NCBI RefSeq assembly: GCF_001544875.2
Contig: NZ_FCOA02000046.1
Span: 1 to 50,252 of the forward strand
Origin: Caballeronia hypogeia
GTDB lineage: Bacteria > Pseudomonadota > Gammaproteobacteria > Burkholderiales > Burkholderiaceae
DNA: 50,252 nucleotides
Direction of reading: 5' to 3'
The notes beneath the pieces were generated by a model. That model had not been told where the DNA came from and made no database searches. It was given only the letters and a program-made list of their open reading frames with translations. Made by a program: the position numbers and the translations under genes. Positions 43,954 to 50,252 of the stretch are shown piece after piece. Each line of letters starts with the position of its first letter. The stretch's first letter is position 1.

Positions 43954-44012
43954 GGGCCGTCAGTCGAAAGACTCAGACGAAGTACCCAACCGAATTGCGT
44001 TCGGAGACAACC

Positions 44013-45293
44013 ATGCATTCTTCAACTCCCAAGCTCGCGGTGCGCCGCTGGTGGGCGATCATGCCGATCGTCTTCATCACCTATAGCCTCGCGTATCTCG
44101 ACCGCGCCAACTACGGCTTTGCCTCGGCGGCGGGCATCAATCAGGATCTCGGCATCAGCAAGGGCCTGTCGTCGCTGATCGGCGCGCTGTTCTTCCTGGG
44201 CTATTTCTTCTTCCAGATTCCGGGCGCGATCTATGCCGAGCGCCGCAGCGTGAAGAAGCTCGTGTTCTGGAGCCTGGTTTTGTGGGGCGGATGCGCGACG
44301 CTGACGGGCATGGTGAGCAATATTCCGTCGCTGATGGCGATCCGCTTCGCGCTAGGCGTCGTCGAGGCGGCGGTGATGCCGGCGATGCTGGTTTTCATCG
44401 CGAACTGGTTCACCAAGTCCGAGCGTTCGCGCGCGAACACGTTCCTGATCCTCGGCAATCCGGTGACGGTGCTGTGGATGTCGGTCGTGTCGGGTTATCT
44501 GGTGAACTCGTTCGGCTGGCGGCACATGTTCATCGCGGAAGGCGCGCCCGCGATTCTGTGGGCGGTGATCTGGTGGTTCATCGTCAAGGACAAGCCCGCG
44601 CAGGTGAGCTGGCTTTCGGATCAGGAAAAGAGCGATCTGGATGCGACGCTGCGGGCCGAGCAGGCGGCGATCAAGCCGGTGAAGAACTATCGCGAGGCGT
44701 TCAAGTCGCCGGCGGTGATCAAGCTGTGCGCGCAGTACTTTTGCTGGAGCATCGGCGTGTACGGCTTCGTGCTGTGGTTGCCGTCGATTCTGAAGAACGG
44801 CTCGACGCTCGGCATGGTCGAGACAGGCTGGCTGTCGGCGGTGCCGTATCTCGCGGCGACCATCGCGATGTTGCTGGCTTCGTGGGCGTCGGACAAGCTG
44901 CAGGCGCGCAAGGCGTTCGTGTGGCCGTTTCTGCTGATCGGCGCGATTGCGTTCGCGGGATCGTATCTGCTGGGTTCGACGAACTTCTGGGCTTCCTATA
45001 CGTTGCTCGTGATCGCGGGTGCGGCGATGTACGCGCCCTATGGACCGTTCTTCGCGATCGTGCCGGAGTTGCTGCCCAAGAATGTCGCTGGCGGCGCGAT
45101 GGCGCTGATCAACAGCATGGGCGCATTGGGTTCCTTCGTCGGCTCGTATTTCGTCGGATATCTGAACGGGGCGACGGGTTCGCCGGCGGCTTCATATGTG
45201 TTCATGAGCGCGGCGCTGCTGCTCGCCGTCTGGCTCACCCTTTCGGTCAAGCCGCAGGCGGCGGTCAGGGGTGGCGTGGCCGTGCGGTCCTGA
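44013..45293 (+). CDS. kguT: MFS transporter, 2-ketogluconate permease KguT
   Basis: A 426-residue major facilitator protein of the anion:cation symporter (ACS) type with about 12 hydrophobic segments. SLAYLDRANYGFASAAGINQDLGISKG is the ACS signature, and the loop FFLGYFFFQIPGAIYAERRSVKK follows. It would import 2-ketogluconate with protons. The name rests on position between kguK and kguD. GGAG at 44002-44005, seven bases before ATG 44013, sets the start. Confidence 0.86.
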   Translation: MHSSTPKLAVRRWWAIMPIVFITYSLAYLDRANYGFASAAGINQDLGISKGLSSLIGALFFLGYFFFQIPGAIYAERRSVKKLVFWSLVLWGGCATLTGMVSNIPSLMAIRFALGVVEAAVMPAMLVFIANWFTKSERSRANTFLILGNPVTVLWMSVVSGYLVNSFGWRHMFIAEGAPAILWAVIWWFIVKDKPAQVSWLSDQEKSDLDATLRAEQAAIKPVKNYREAFKSPAVIKLCAQYFCWSIGVYGFVLWLPSILKNGSTLGMVETGWLSAVPYLAATIAMLLASWASDKLQARKAFVWPFLLIGAIAFAGSYLLGSTNFWASYTLLVIAGAAMYAPYGPFFAIVPELLPKNVAGGAMALINSMGALGSFVGSYFVGYLNGATGSPAASYVFMSAALLLAVWLTLSVKPQAAVRGGVAVRS

Positions 45294-45355
45294 TTTTTGT
45301 CGTCCGATCATAAGGCCCGATCCAACCTCTTTCAGTACGAGTCAGAACCGAGACC

Positions 45356-46324
45356 ATGAATCGAAAGATCGTAGCGTACAAGGCATTGCCCGCCGACGTC
45401 GAAGCGTATCTCCGCGAACACGCGGAGGTACGGAACGTCGATCCGAAGGACAAGGCTGCTTTCACGGCGGCTTTGAAAGACGCCGATGGGGCCATCGGCG
45501 CGAGCGTGAAGATCACGCCTGACATGATCGAAGGCGCCACGAAGCTGAAAGTCTTCTCGACCATCTCGGTCGGCTTCGACCAGTTCGACGTGGACGACCT
45601 CACGCGTCGCGGCATCATCCTCACGCATACGCCCGACGTGCTGACGGAATCCACCGCCGATACTGTCTTCGCGCTGATTCTCGCGAGTGCGCGCCGTGTC
45701 GTCGAACTCGCCGAATGGGTCAGGCAAGGCAACTGGAAGGCAAGCATCGGCGAGGCGTGTTTCGGCGTGGACGTGCAGGGCAAGACGCTCGGCATCATCG
45801 GGCTCGGACGCATCGGCGGGGCGGTCGCGCGCCGCGCGGCGCTCGGTTTTCGCATGAACGTGCTCTACACCAATCGCACCGCGAACGAGCAGGCCGAAAA
45901 CGAATACGGCGCGAAGCGCGTCGAACTCGACGAACTGCTCGAGAAGTCCGATTTCGTCTGTCTGCAAGTGCCGCTCACGCCCGAAACGCGCGGCATGATC
46001 GGCGCGGACGAATTGCGGAAAATGAAATGCAGCGCGATCCTGATCAACGCATCGCGCGGACCGACTGTCGATGAAACGGCGCTCGTCGAGGCGCTACAAA
46101 ACGGCACGGTACGCGGCGCAGGGCTCGACGTGTTCGAACAGGAGCCGTTGCCGGCGAGTTCGCCGCTGCTCGCGATGAAAAACGTCGTCGCGCTGCCGCA
46201 TATCGGCTCGGCCACGCACGAAACGCGTCATGCCATGGCGCGCAACGCCGCCGAGAATCTCATCGGCGCACTCGAGGGCACGCTGACCGAAAACATCGTC
46301 AATCGCGACATGCTCGCGCGCTGA
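45356..46324 (+). CDS. kguD: 2-ketogluconate-6-phosphate reductase (D-2-hydroxyacid dehydrogenase family), KguD
   Basis: A 322-residue D-isomer 2-hydroxyacid dehydrogenase. The NAD(P) motif is GIIGLGRIGGAVARRAA. The catalytic residues are Arg234 (INASRGPTVDE), the Glu of LDVFEQEPL, and His282 (LPHIGSATHETR). It reduces 2-keto-6-phosphogluconate to 6-phosphogluconate, which enters the Entner-Doudoroff pathway. GhrB/TkrA-like glyoxylate or ketogluconate reductase is the alternative. It follows kguT by 62 bases. Confidence 0.88.
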   Translation: MNRKIVAYKALPADVEAYLREHAEVRNVDPKDKAAFTAALKDADGAIGASVKITPDMIEGATKLKVFSTISVGFDQFDVDDLTRRGIILTHTPDVLTESTADTVFALILASARRVVELAEWVRQGNWKASIGEACFGVDVQGKTLGIIGLGRIGGAVARRAALGFRMNVLYTNRTANEQAENEYGAKRVELDELLEKSDFVCLQVPLTPETRGMIGADELRKMKCSAILINASRGPTVDETALVEALQNGTVRGAGLDVFEQEPLPASSPLLAMKNVVALPHIGSATHETRHAMARNAAENLIGALEGTLTENIVNRDMLAR

Positions 46325-46352
46325 AAGCGATGAGTCGCGCGGGGCGCGGACC

Positions 46353-46374
46353 CGCGCATGCGCTAACATGCGCG
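46353..46374 (+). other. Short hairpin between kguD and ptxS
   Basis: 8-bp inverted repeat CGCGCATG / CATGCGCG (46353-46360, 46367-46374) with a 6-base loop and no T-run. It may be an mRNA processing or stability element, or chance. Confidence 0.3.
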
Positions 46375-46391
46375 ATGCGAGGAGAACGATA

Positions 46392-46463
46392 ATGACGGCA
46401 TCGCGTCTCGCTCTACGGCGAAGCGCGGTCACAAGACCACTATGTCCGACGATCCCACACTGA
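46392..46463 (+). CDS. Possible 23-residue leader peptide overlapping the ptxS start
   Basis: ATG 46392 follows a strong ribosome site (GAGGAG within 46379-46384). It opens a 23-codon Arg/Ala/Pro-rich frame (starts MTASRLALRR) ending in TGA at 46461-46463, 22 bases inside ptxS in another frame. ptxS itself has no visible ribosome site, so translation of this ORF might deliver ribosomes to it. There is no family evidence. Confidence 0.4.
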   Translation: MTASRLALRRSAVTRPLCPTIPH

Positions 46464-47521
46464 ACTCACGCCCGCCCGCGATGGGCGCGCGCCGCGCGAC
46501 GATTACGGATGTCGCCCGCGAGGCCGGCACCGGCAAGACCAGCATCTCGCGCTATCTGAACGGCGAGACCGGCGTGCTGTCGCCCGACCTGCGCGAGCGC
46601 ATCGAAGCGGCCATCGCCAAGCTGGACTATCGGCCGAACCAGATGGCGCGCGGCCTCAAACGCGGGCGCAATCGCCTGATCGGCATGCTGCTCGCCGACC
46701 TCACCAATCCGTATTCCGTCGAAGTGCTGCAAGGCGTGGAAGCCGCGTGTCACGCGCTCGGCTACATGCCGCTCATCTGTCACGCGGCCAACGAGATCGA
46801 CATGGAGCGGCGCTATCTGCAGCTGCTCACGACGTATCGCGTCGAAGGCGTGATCGTCAATGCGCTCGGGGTGAAGGAGGAGCTGCTGCAAGGCTTTGCG
46901 CAAGGCGGCATTCCGGTCGTTCTGGTGGATCGCACGGTGGACGGCATCGTCACCGACATGGTCGGGCTCGACAATCCCGCCGCCGTGCAACTCGCGACGC
47001 GTCATCTCGTCGAAGAAGGTTTCGACGAACTGCTCTTCGTCGTGCAGCCGGTCACGCATGTAAGCTCCCGGCGTCTGCGCGAAGCGGCGTTTCATGAGAC
47101 TGTCGCGGCATTGCATGCGCGCGGCTCGACGCTCGTGATCGATCTCGCCGATGCATCGTCAGCGCTCGCTGAACTCGATGCGCGCGTGGCGGCGGCGCAA
47201 GCGGCAGGCCGGCGCGTCGCGCTGTTCGCGGCGAACGGGCCGGTGGCCTTGCGCGTCGCGGTGCATCTGAAGGAACTGCACGGCACGGACTGGCAGGCGA
47301 GCGTCGCGCTGATGTCGATCGACGACTCCGAGTGGGCGCAACTCGCCGGCATGACCGCGGTGCGCCAGCCGACGTACGATATCGGCCGGCGCGCGGTCGA
47401 GTTCCTTCACGAACGGCTCGGCGGCGCCGCGATGCCCGCGCGCGAATGTCTGCTGCCGGGCGAACTCGTCGTGCGCGCATCGACGACACGGGACAAGCAA
47501 CACGCATCACAAGGAATCTGA
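46442..47521 (+). CDS. ptxS: LacI-family repressor of ketogluconate use, PtxS
   Basis: A 359-residue LacI/GalR regulator. The N-terminal HTH is RATITDVAREAGTGKTSISRYLNGETGVLSPDLRERI, and the hinge DYRPNQMARGLKRGR is typical. The periplasmic-binding-like effector domain follows (IGMLLADLTNPYSVEVLQGVE). PtxS in Pseudomonas represses kgu genes and is released by 2-ketogluconate. The palindrome before kguE matches its operator. ATG 46442 has no ribosome site; a short upstream ORF may couple. yhfC begins at the next base after its stop. Confidence 0.87.
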   Translation: MSDDPTLNSRPPAMGARRATITDVAREAGTGKTSISRYLNGETGVLSPDLRERIEAAIAKLDYRPNQMARGLKRGRNRLIGMLLADLTNPYSVEVLQGVEAACHALGYMPLICHAANEIDMERRYLQLLTTYRVEGVIVNALGVKEELLQGFAQGGIPVVLVDRTVDGIVTDMVGLDNPAAVQLATRHLVEEGFDELLFVVQPVTHVSSRRLREAAFHETVAALHARGSTLVIDLADASSALAELDARVAAAQAAGRRVALFAANGPVALRVAVHLKELHGTDWQASVALMSIDDSEWAQLAGMTAVRQPTYDIGRRAVEFLHERLGGAAMPARECLLPGELVVRASTTRDKQHASQGI

Positions 47522-48313
47522 ATGGTCAGTGTTTCGACCTTGCTGTGCCTCGCCATCGCAACGCTCATCATCGCCGCGATGCCCATCGTGCTGTACAGGA
47601 TCGCGCGGCCGCGACTGCATATCGTGCCGCGCGAGGCGATTCTCGGCATCGCCGTGTTCGCGCTCTTCGCAATGGTCATCGAGCGCGCGCTGCACGGCTT
47701 CATGCTCGGCAATCCGGTCACGTCGGCATGGCTCGCGAGCCCGGCGGTCTTCGTCATCTATGGCGCGATTGCGGCGGGCCTGTGCGAGGAAGTCGGGCGC
47801 TTTCTCGCCATGAAATGGCTGATCTCGCGCGAGCCGGGCGCGCTCGATCGTCAGGCTCCCGCGCTCGGCTACGGTATCGGTCATGGCGGGGCGGAGGCGT
47901 GGCTCGTCGGCGTGCTCGTGCAGACGCAGTGGATCGTCTATGCGGTGCTCGCGAATCGCGGCACGCTCGATGCGCATTTCGCAAACGCGCCGCTCGAAGC
48001 GGTCGCGCGCATTCATCTGGTGCTGATGAGCCTGTCGCCGGTGTCGGCCGGCATCTTTCTCGTGGAACGCGCGAGCGCGTTCGTGTTGCAGCTCGGCTTT
48101 TCCGCGCTGATGTGGCAGATGCTGCGCGAACGCTCGCGTCACGCGCTGCTTTTCCTGATCGTGACGCATGCGCTCGTCGGCTTGCCGGCGGCGCTGTTTC
48201 AGGCGCGGCTCGTGCCGCTCGTCGCCGCCGACGCCGTGTATCTGGTGCTCGGCGTTGTCGTCGCGGTGGCGCTGGTGCGCTACTATCGGCGGGTCGCGGC
48301 CCGGGGCGCCTGA
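47522..48313 (+). CDS. YhfC-family intramembrane glutamic-type protease-like protein
   Basis: A 263-residue polytopic protein with about seven hydrophobic segments. The YhfC family motifs are AGLCEEVGRFLAMKW (Glu-Glu-x-Gly-Arg) and YGIGHGGAEAW (Gly-His-Gly-Gly-x-Glu), plus a later histidine region (LFLIVTHALVG). These resemble the CPBP/PrsW type of membrane proteases, though activity is unproven. Its ATG directly follows the ptxS stop, so they are translationally coupled. A role in ketogluconate use is not obvious. Confidence 0.8.
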   Translation: MVSVSTLLCLAIATLIIAAMPIVLYRIARPRLHIVPREAILGIAVFALFAMVIERALHGFMLGNPVTSAWLASPAVFVIYGAIAAGLCEEVGRFLAMKWLISREPGALDRQAPALGYGIGHGGAEAWLVGVLVQTQWIVYAVLANRGTLDAHFANAPLEAVARIHLVLMSLSPVSAGIFLVERASAFVLQLGFSALMWQMLRERSRHALLFLIVTHALVGLPAALFQARLVPLVAADAVYLVLGVVVAVALVRYYRRVAARGA

Positions 48314-48362
48314 AAGCGCCCGACATTGCGCCGCCGACGCATCAAACGAATTTCGACATCGA

Positions 48363-48728
48363 ATGGACGACTACCAATACGACTGTCCGAGCGCGGACAT
48401 CGACATGCTCGCGCACGTGATCAGCGATCTCTTTCCCGAGCAGACGCAGTTTGCCGAGCGCCGCGATGACGCGGGCCACACCTCGCTCGCGATTCACTAC
48501 GTGGCGATGCGCTTTGGCGCGACCGCGCGACGCATCACGATCGACGTGCGCTTCGATCCGGCCGCGCTCGCGCGTTATCGCGCAATGCCGCCGCGCATGC
48601 ACGCGCGCAGCTACGCGGTGCTGCGCGCGTATGTGGAGGCCACGCTCGGTTCGCTGGAGGAGATGTACGCGAACGGCGAGACCGTGCCTCGCGAGGTGGA
48701 GATCGAAATGGGCGAAGACTTCGCCTGA
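48363..48728 (+). CDS. Small DUF3022-like protein of Burkholderia
   Basis: A 121-residue soluble, acidic protein starting MDDYQYDCPSADIDMLAHVISDLFPEQTQF. It contains predicted alpha/beta segments (RRITIDVRFDPAALARYRAMPPRMHARSYAVLRAYV). I believe it is DUF3022, a family known mainly from Burkholderia, but I cannot check. The in-frame upstream extension overlaps yhfC and lacks support. It starts 49 bases after yhfC. Confidence 0.65.
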   Translation: MDDYQYDCPSADIDMLAHVISDLFPEQTQFAERRDDAGHTSLAIHYVAMRFGATARRITIDVRFDPAALARYRAMPPRMHARSYAVLRAYVEATLGSLEEMYANGETVPREVEIEMGEDFA

Positions 48729-48739
48729 ACGCTGACGGC

Positions 48740-49168
48740 TTACGCGAAACGATAGACCTTGGCAAAGCGCGCGGCTTTCACGACGCCGTAGTCACCCGGC
48801 GCATACTGCATGACCCAGTCGCCGGCGTCGCCGGTGAGGATATCGCCCGCGTCGGACCGCGCGATGGAAAAGGGCTCGTGCATTTCCTTCGCGAGCACGA
48901 CATTCGGCCGGTTCCGGTACGTGCCCGGCTCGCCATGCGCGATGCCGCCTTCCGGCACGTACTTCGGATCGAAGCGCTCGCGCGACACGACCCAGCGCTC
49001 GCCGCCGCTGCCGGTGACGATGGCGTCGCCCGTCGCATAGCGATTCGGGCCTTCGAGGCTCATGAGCTCGCCCGCGGCTGCCGCGAATTCGACGGATACG
49101 GCTTCGTCCTTCACGACGCGTCGTGCGGCGGGGTCGGTTGCTAGATCGAGTCGGGAAAGATGGAGCAT
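48740..49168 (-). CDS. PGDYG-domain protein
   Basis: A 142-residue protein with the name-giving motif YAPGDYGVVK near residue 126. An apparent repeat of GD-x motifs occurs (GDAIVTGSGGERW, GDILTGDAGDWVMQYAPGDYG), reading like a small beta-rich fold. The substrate and function of the PGDYG family are unknown to me. The start MLHLSRLDL (49168) is preferred over a longer frame that lacks family character. It converges with the DUF3022-like gene. Confidence 0.75.
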   Translation of the reverse strand: MLHLSRLDLATDPAARRVVKDEAVSVEFAAAAGELMSLEGPNRYATGDAIVTGSGGERWVVSRERFDPKYVPEGGIAHGEPGTYRNRPNVVLAKEMHEPFSIARSDAGDILTGDAGDWVMQYAPGDYGVVKAARFAKVYRFA

Positions 49169-49259
49169 GGTGCGATCCGAGTGGCGGTTAACAGGCGCTT
49201 GATCGCGCTCAGGGTGCGGGATCGTAACGGCATTCGCACGATTTTGCACCCGGCGGACG

Positions 49260-49288
49260 AAAAAAAGCCCGCATCGCGCGATGCGGGC
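49260..49288 (-). terminator. Intrinsic terminator of the Spy/CpxP-like gene
   Basis: On the minus strand, stem GCCCGCAT / ATGCGGGC (49267-49274, 49281-49288) with a 6-base loop is followed by seven T (A at 49260-49266). It begins 31 bases after the gene's stop. Confidence 0.9.
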
Positions 49289-49318
49289 CGCCTTGCGATC
49301 GTTCCGCGATTCGCGCGA

Positions 49319-49837
49319 TCAGGGCTTCGTCGTCGACGCGGCATCCGCGCCCGCCGCCTTCGAATGCCGATGCGCGCGCTCGTGACGCGGCTTGCCATGT
49401 TCCGAGCGGAAGCTCGTGTCGGCCAGCTTCTTCTGCTCGGGCGAAAGACTCGTGTAAAGCGGCTCGAAAGCCTCGACGAGACGCTTGGTGCCGTCCGCGT
49501 TGGCCTGCGTGATCTGCTCGTATTGCTTCATGTCGTCGAGCGCGGACATGGTGTCGCGCTGCGCGATGCGCTGGCGGTAGAGATCGGCCATCGTGCGGCC
49601 GTTGTCGCGCATCACGTCGGCGAACTTCGACCATTGCTCTTCCTGCTGCGGCGTGATCTTGAGGCTCGCATGCAGTTCCGCGATACGCTGCTCGGTGCGC
49701 GCCTCGCGCTTCGTCGCGGCCGGAGCTGAGGCCGGGGCTTGTGCGCCAGGCGCCGATGCCGCGGCGGGCGCGGACGATTGCGCGAAAACCGGGCTCAACG
49801 CGCAGAAAGCGGCCAGTGCAATCAGAGTTCTTTTCAT
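49319..49837 (-). CDS. Spy/CpxP-like periplasmic protein (LTXXQ family)
   Basis: A 172-residue protein with a signal peptide (MKRTLIALAAFCALSPVFA, cleavage after Ala19). An Ala/Pro/Ser-rich linker is followed by a helical region with LTXXQ-like motifs, ITPQQEEQW near residue 62 and LSPEQKKL near 131, and a His/Arg-rich tail. Spy and CpxP act as periplasmic chaperone or stress proteins. The start MKRTL at 49837 fits the signal peptide; the longer frame does not. A clear intrinsic terminator follows. Confidence 0.87.
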   Translation of the reverse strand: MKRTLIALAAFCALSPVFAQSSAPAAASAPGAQAPASAPAATKREARTEQRIAELHASLKITPQQEEQWSKFADVMRDNGRTMADLYRQRIAQRDTMSALDDMKQYEQITQANADGTKRLVEAFEPLYTSLSPEQKKLADTSFRSEHGKPRHERAHRHSKAAGADAASTTKP

Positions 49838-50008
49838 TCGGGTTACCTTCGATCGATGACAGGGGTGGCGACCTTCGTCTGCTGCGCAAAGCTTTCGCGA
49901 GACGAAAACGCCATCGGCGGATATTAGTATCACGATTGCACGCGAATTGCCCCACGCAGCCACAACTGCTTACATTCGATACGTCTCTGGAAAATACGCG
50001 TCGGATAC

Positions 50009-50080
50009 TTGTCGAGCATGCGGGTCTTCGTCGCCATCGTCGCTGCGGGCAGCCTGAGCGCGGTTGCCGGGAAACCCGCG
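50009..50080 (+). pseudogene. Possible LysR-type regulator N-terminal relic
   Basis: The plus-strand frame from ATG 50018 reads MRVFVAIVAAGSLSAVAG, very like the first helix of LysR regulators (MRVFV-x-V-x-x-AGSLSAAA). The following residues (KPASFVDFMVTRPG) do not fit the helix-turn-helix. Either it is a decayed fragment or a chance match. Confidence 0.35.
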
Positions 50081-50137
50081 AGCTTCGTCGATTTCATGGT
50101 CACGCGGCCCGGCGTCTGGTTCCTGTCCCGGTCAGCG

Positions 50138-50172
50138 ATAATGCAAAACACAAAATGCCGAATGCAAGATGG
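50138..50172 (-). repeat. Heptamer tandem array (GCATTNN) at right end
   Basis: On the minus strand the 7-base units read CCATCTT, GCATTCG, GCATTTT, GTGTTTT, GCATTAT. It is the same unit type as the array at 42900-42934, in the opposite orientation. Confidence 0.6.
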
Positions 50173-50252
50173 TATGGCGGTTTCAAGGTTGAAGCGCAAC
50201 GGCGGATTTAATGTTTAGAGCCCATGAGGTTGAGCTGCGGAAGCGAGTGTGG

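Larger units (their letters stand above)
49838..50252. other. Right-end non-coding region
   Basis: No intact gene is supported in the last 415 bases of the window. Bases 50021-50080 contain a possible LysR fragment. Bases 50138-50172 contain the heptamer array. The 89-codon minus-strand frame (49930-50199) has no support. Confidence 0.5.

Noticed and set aside
1..50252. Search for tRNA, rRNA, CRISPR, IS elements and prophage genes
   Set aside because: No cloverleaf, regular spacer-repeat array, transposase or phage structural motif was recognised by eye. A tRNAscan or CRISPR search could still find weak cases.

Overview
The window reads as chromosomal DNA of a high-GC betaproteobacterium of the Burkholderia/Paraburkholderia/Caballeronia group. 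The evidence is the polyhydroxybutyrate gene order phaA-phaB-phaR, a BktB-type thiolase, a RimO gene followed by a sugar kinase, an AsmA-family protein, a ku/ligD pair and many GC-rich third positions. The genus is inferred from family resemblance and was not tested by a search. No tRNA, rRNA, CRISPR array, insertion sequence or phage gene was recognised.

Layout. 1-1.65 kb: end of the PHB operon (3' end of phaA, phaB, the regulator phaR), with possible PhaR operators before phaR. 2.26-4.33 kb: a secreted lipoprotein with a metzincin-type zinc site. 4.5-10.9 kb: housekeeping and metabolic genes (rimO, a PfkB kinase, bktB, a lipoprotein, a cystathionine beta-lyase, serB). 10.98-13.05 kb: a LysR regulator divergent from a quinone reductase-like dehydrogenase. 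13.2-18.1 kb: an exported protein, then the non-homologous end-joining genes ku and ligD plus a small disordered protein, preceded by a sigma-54-like promoter.

18.3-23.8 kb: a red-light signalling cluster: heme oxygenase (makes biliverdin), bacteriophytochrome histidine kinase (binds it), a single-domain response regulator and a REC-PAS-kinase-REC hybrid. 23.9-26.5 kb: two VOC-fold proteins and a FetAB-type ABC transporter on the minus strand. 26.6-29.0 kb: an AsmA-family protein, followed by a non-coding stretch with a cluster of DnaA-box-like sequences. 29.4-33.7 kb, minus strand: a DUF2795 protein, a small exported protein, a ClcB-type chloride channel, an aldo/keto reductase and a glutathione transferase. 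33.9-35.1 kb: a PLP-dependent Met/Cys-metabolism enzyme.

35.2-42 kb holds what I consider the most interesting module: a minus-strand operon yeiH-soeA-soeB-soeC (putative sulfur-oxyanion exporter plus a cytoplasm-facing molybdenum sulfite dehydrogenase of the Soe/Dms family), divergent from a CysL/YeiE-type LysR gene with an LTTR-type operator between them. It looks like a self-contained sulfite-handling system.

42.0-48.7 kb: a complete 2-ketogluconate utilisation cluster, kguE-kguK-kguT-kguD-ptxS. A perfect palindrome lies upstream of kguE and closely resembles the known PtxS operator. A YhfC-family membrane protein and a small DUF3022-like protein follow. 48.7-49.8 kb: a PGDYG-type protein and a Spy/CpxP-like periplasmic protein on the minus strand. 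The last 0.4 kb has only a possible LysR relic and a heptamer repeat array like one found between kguE and kguK.
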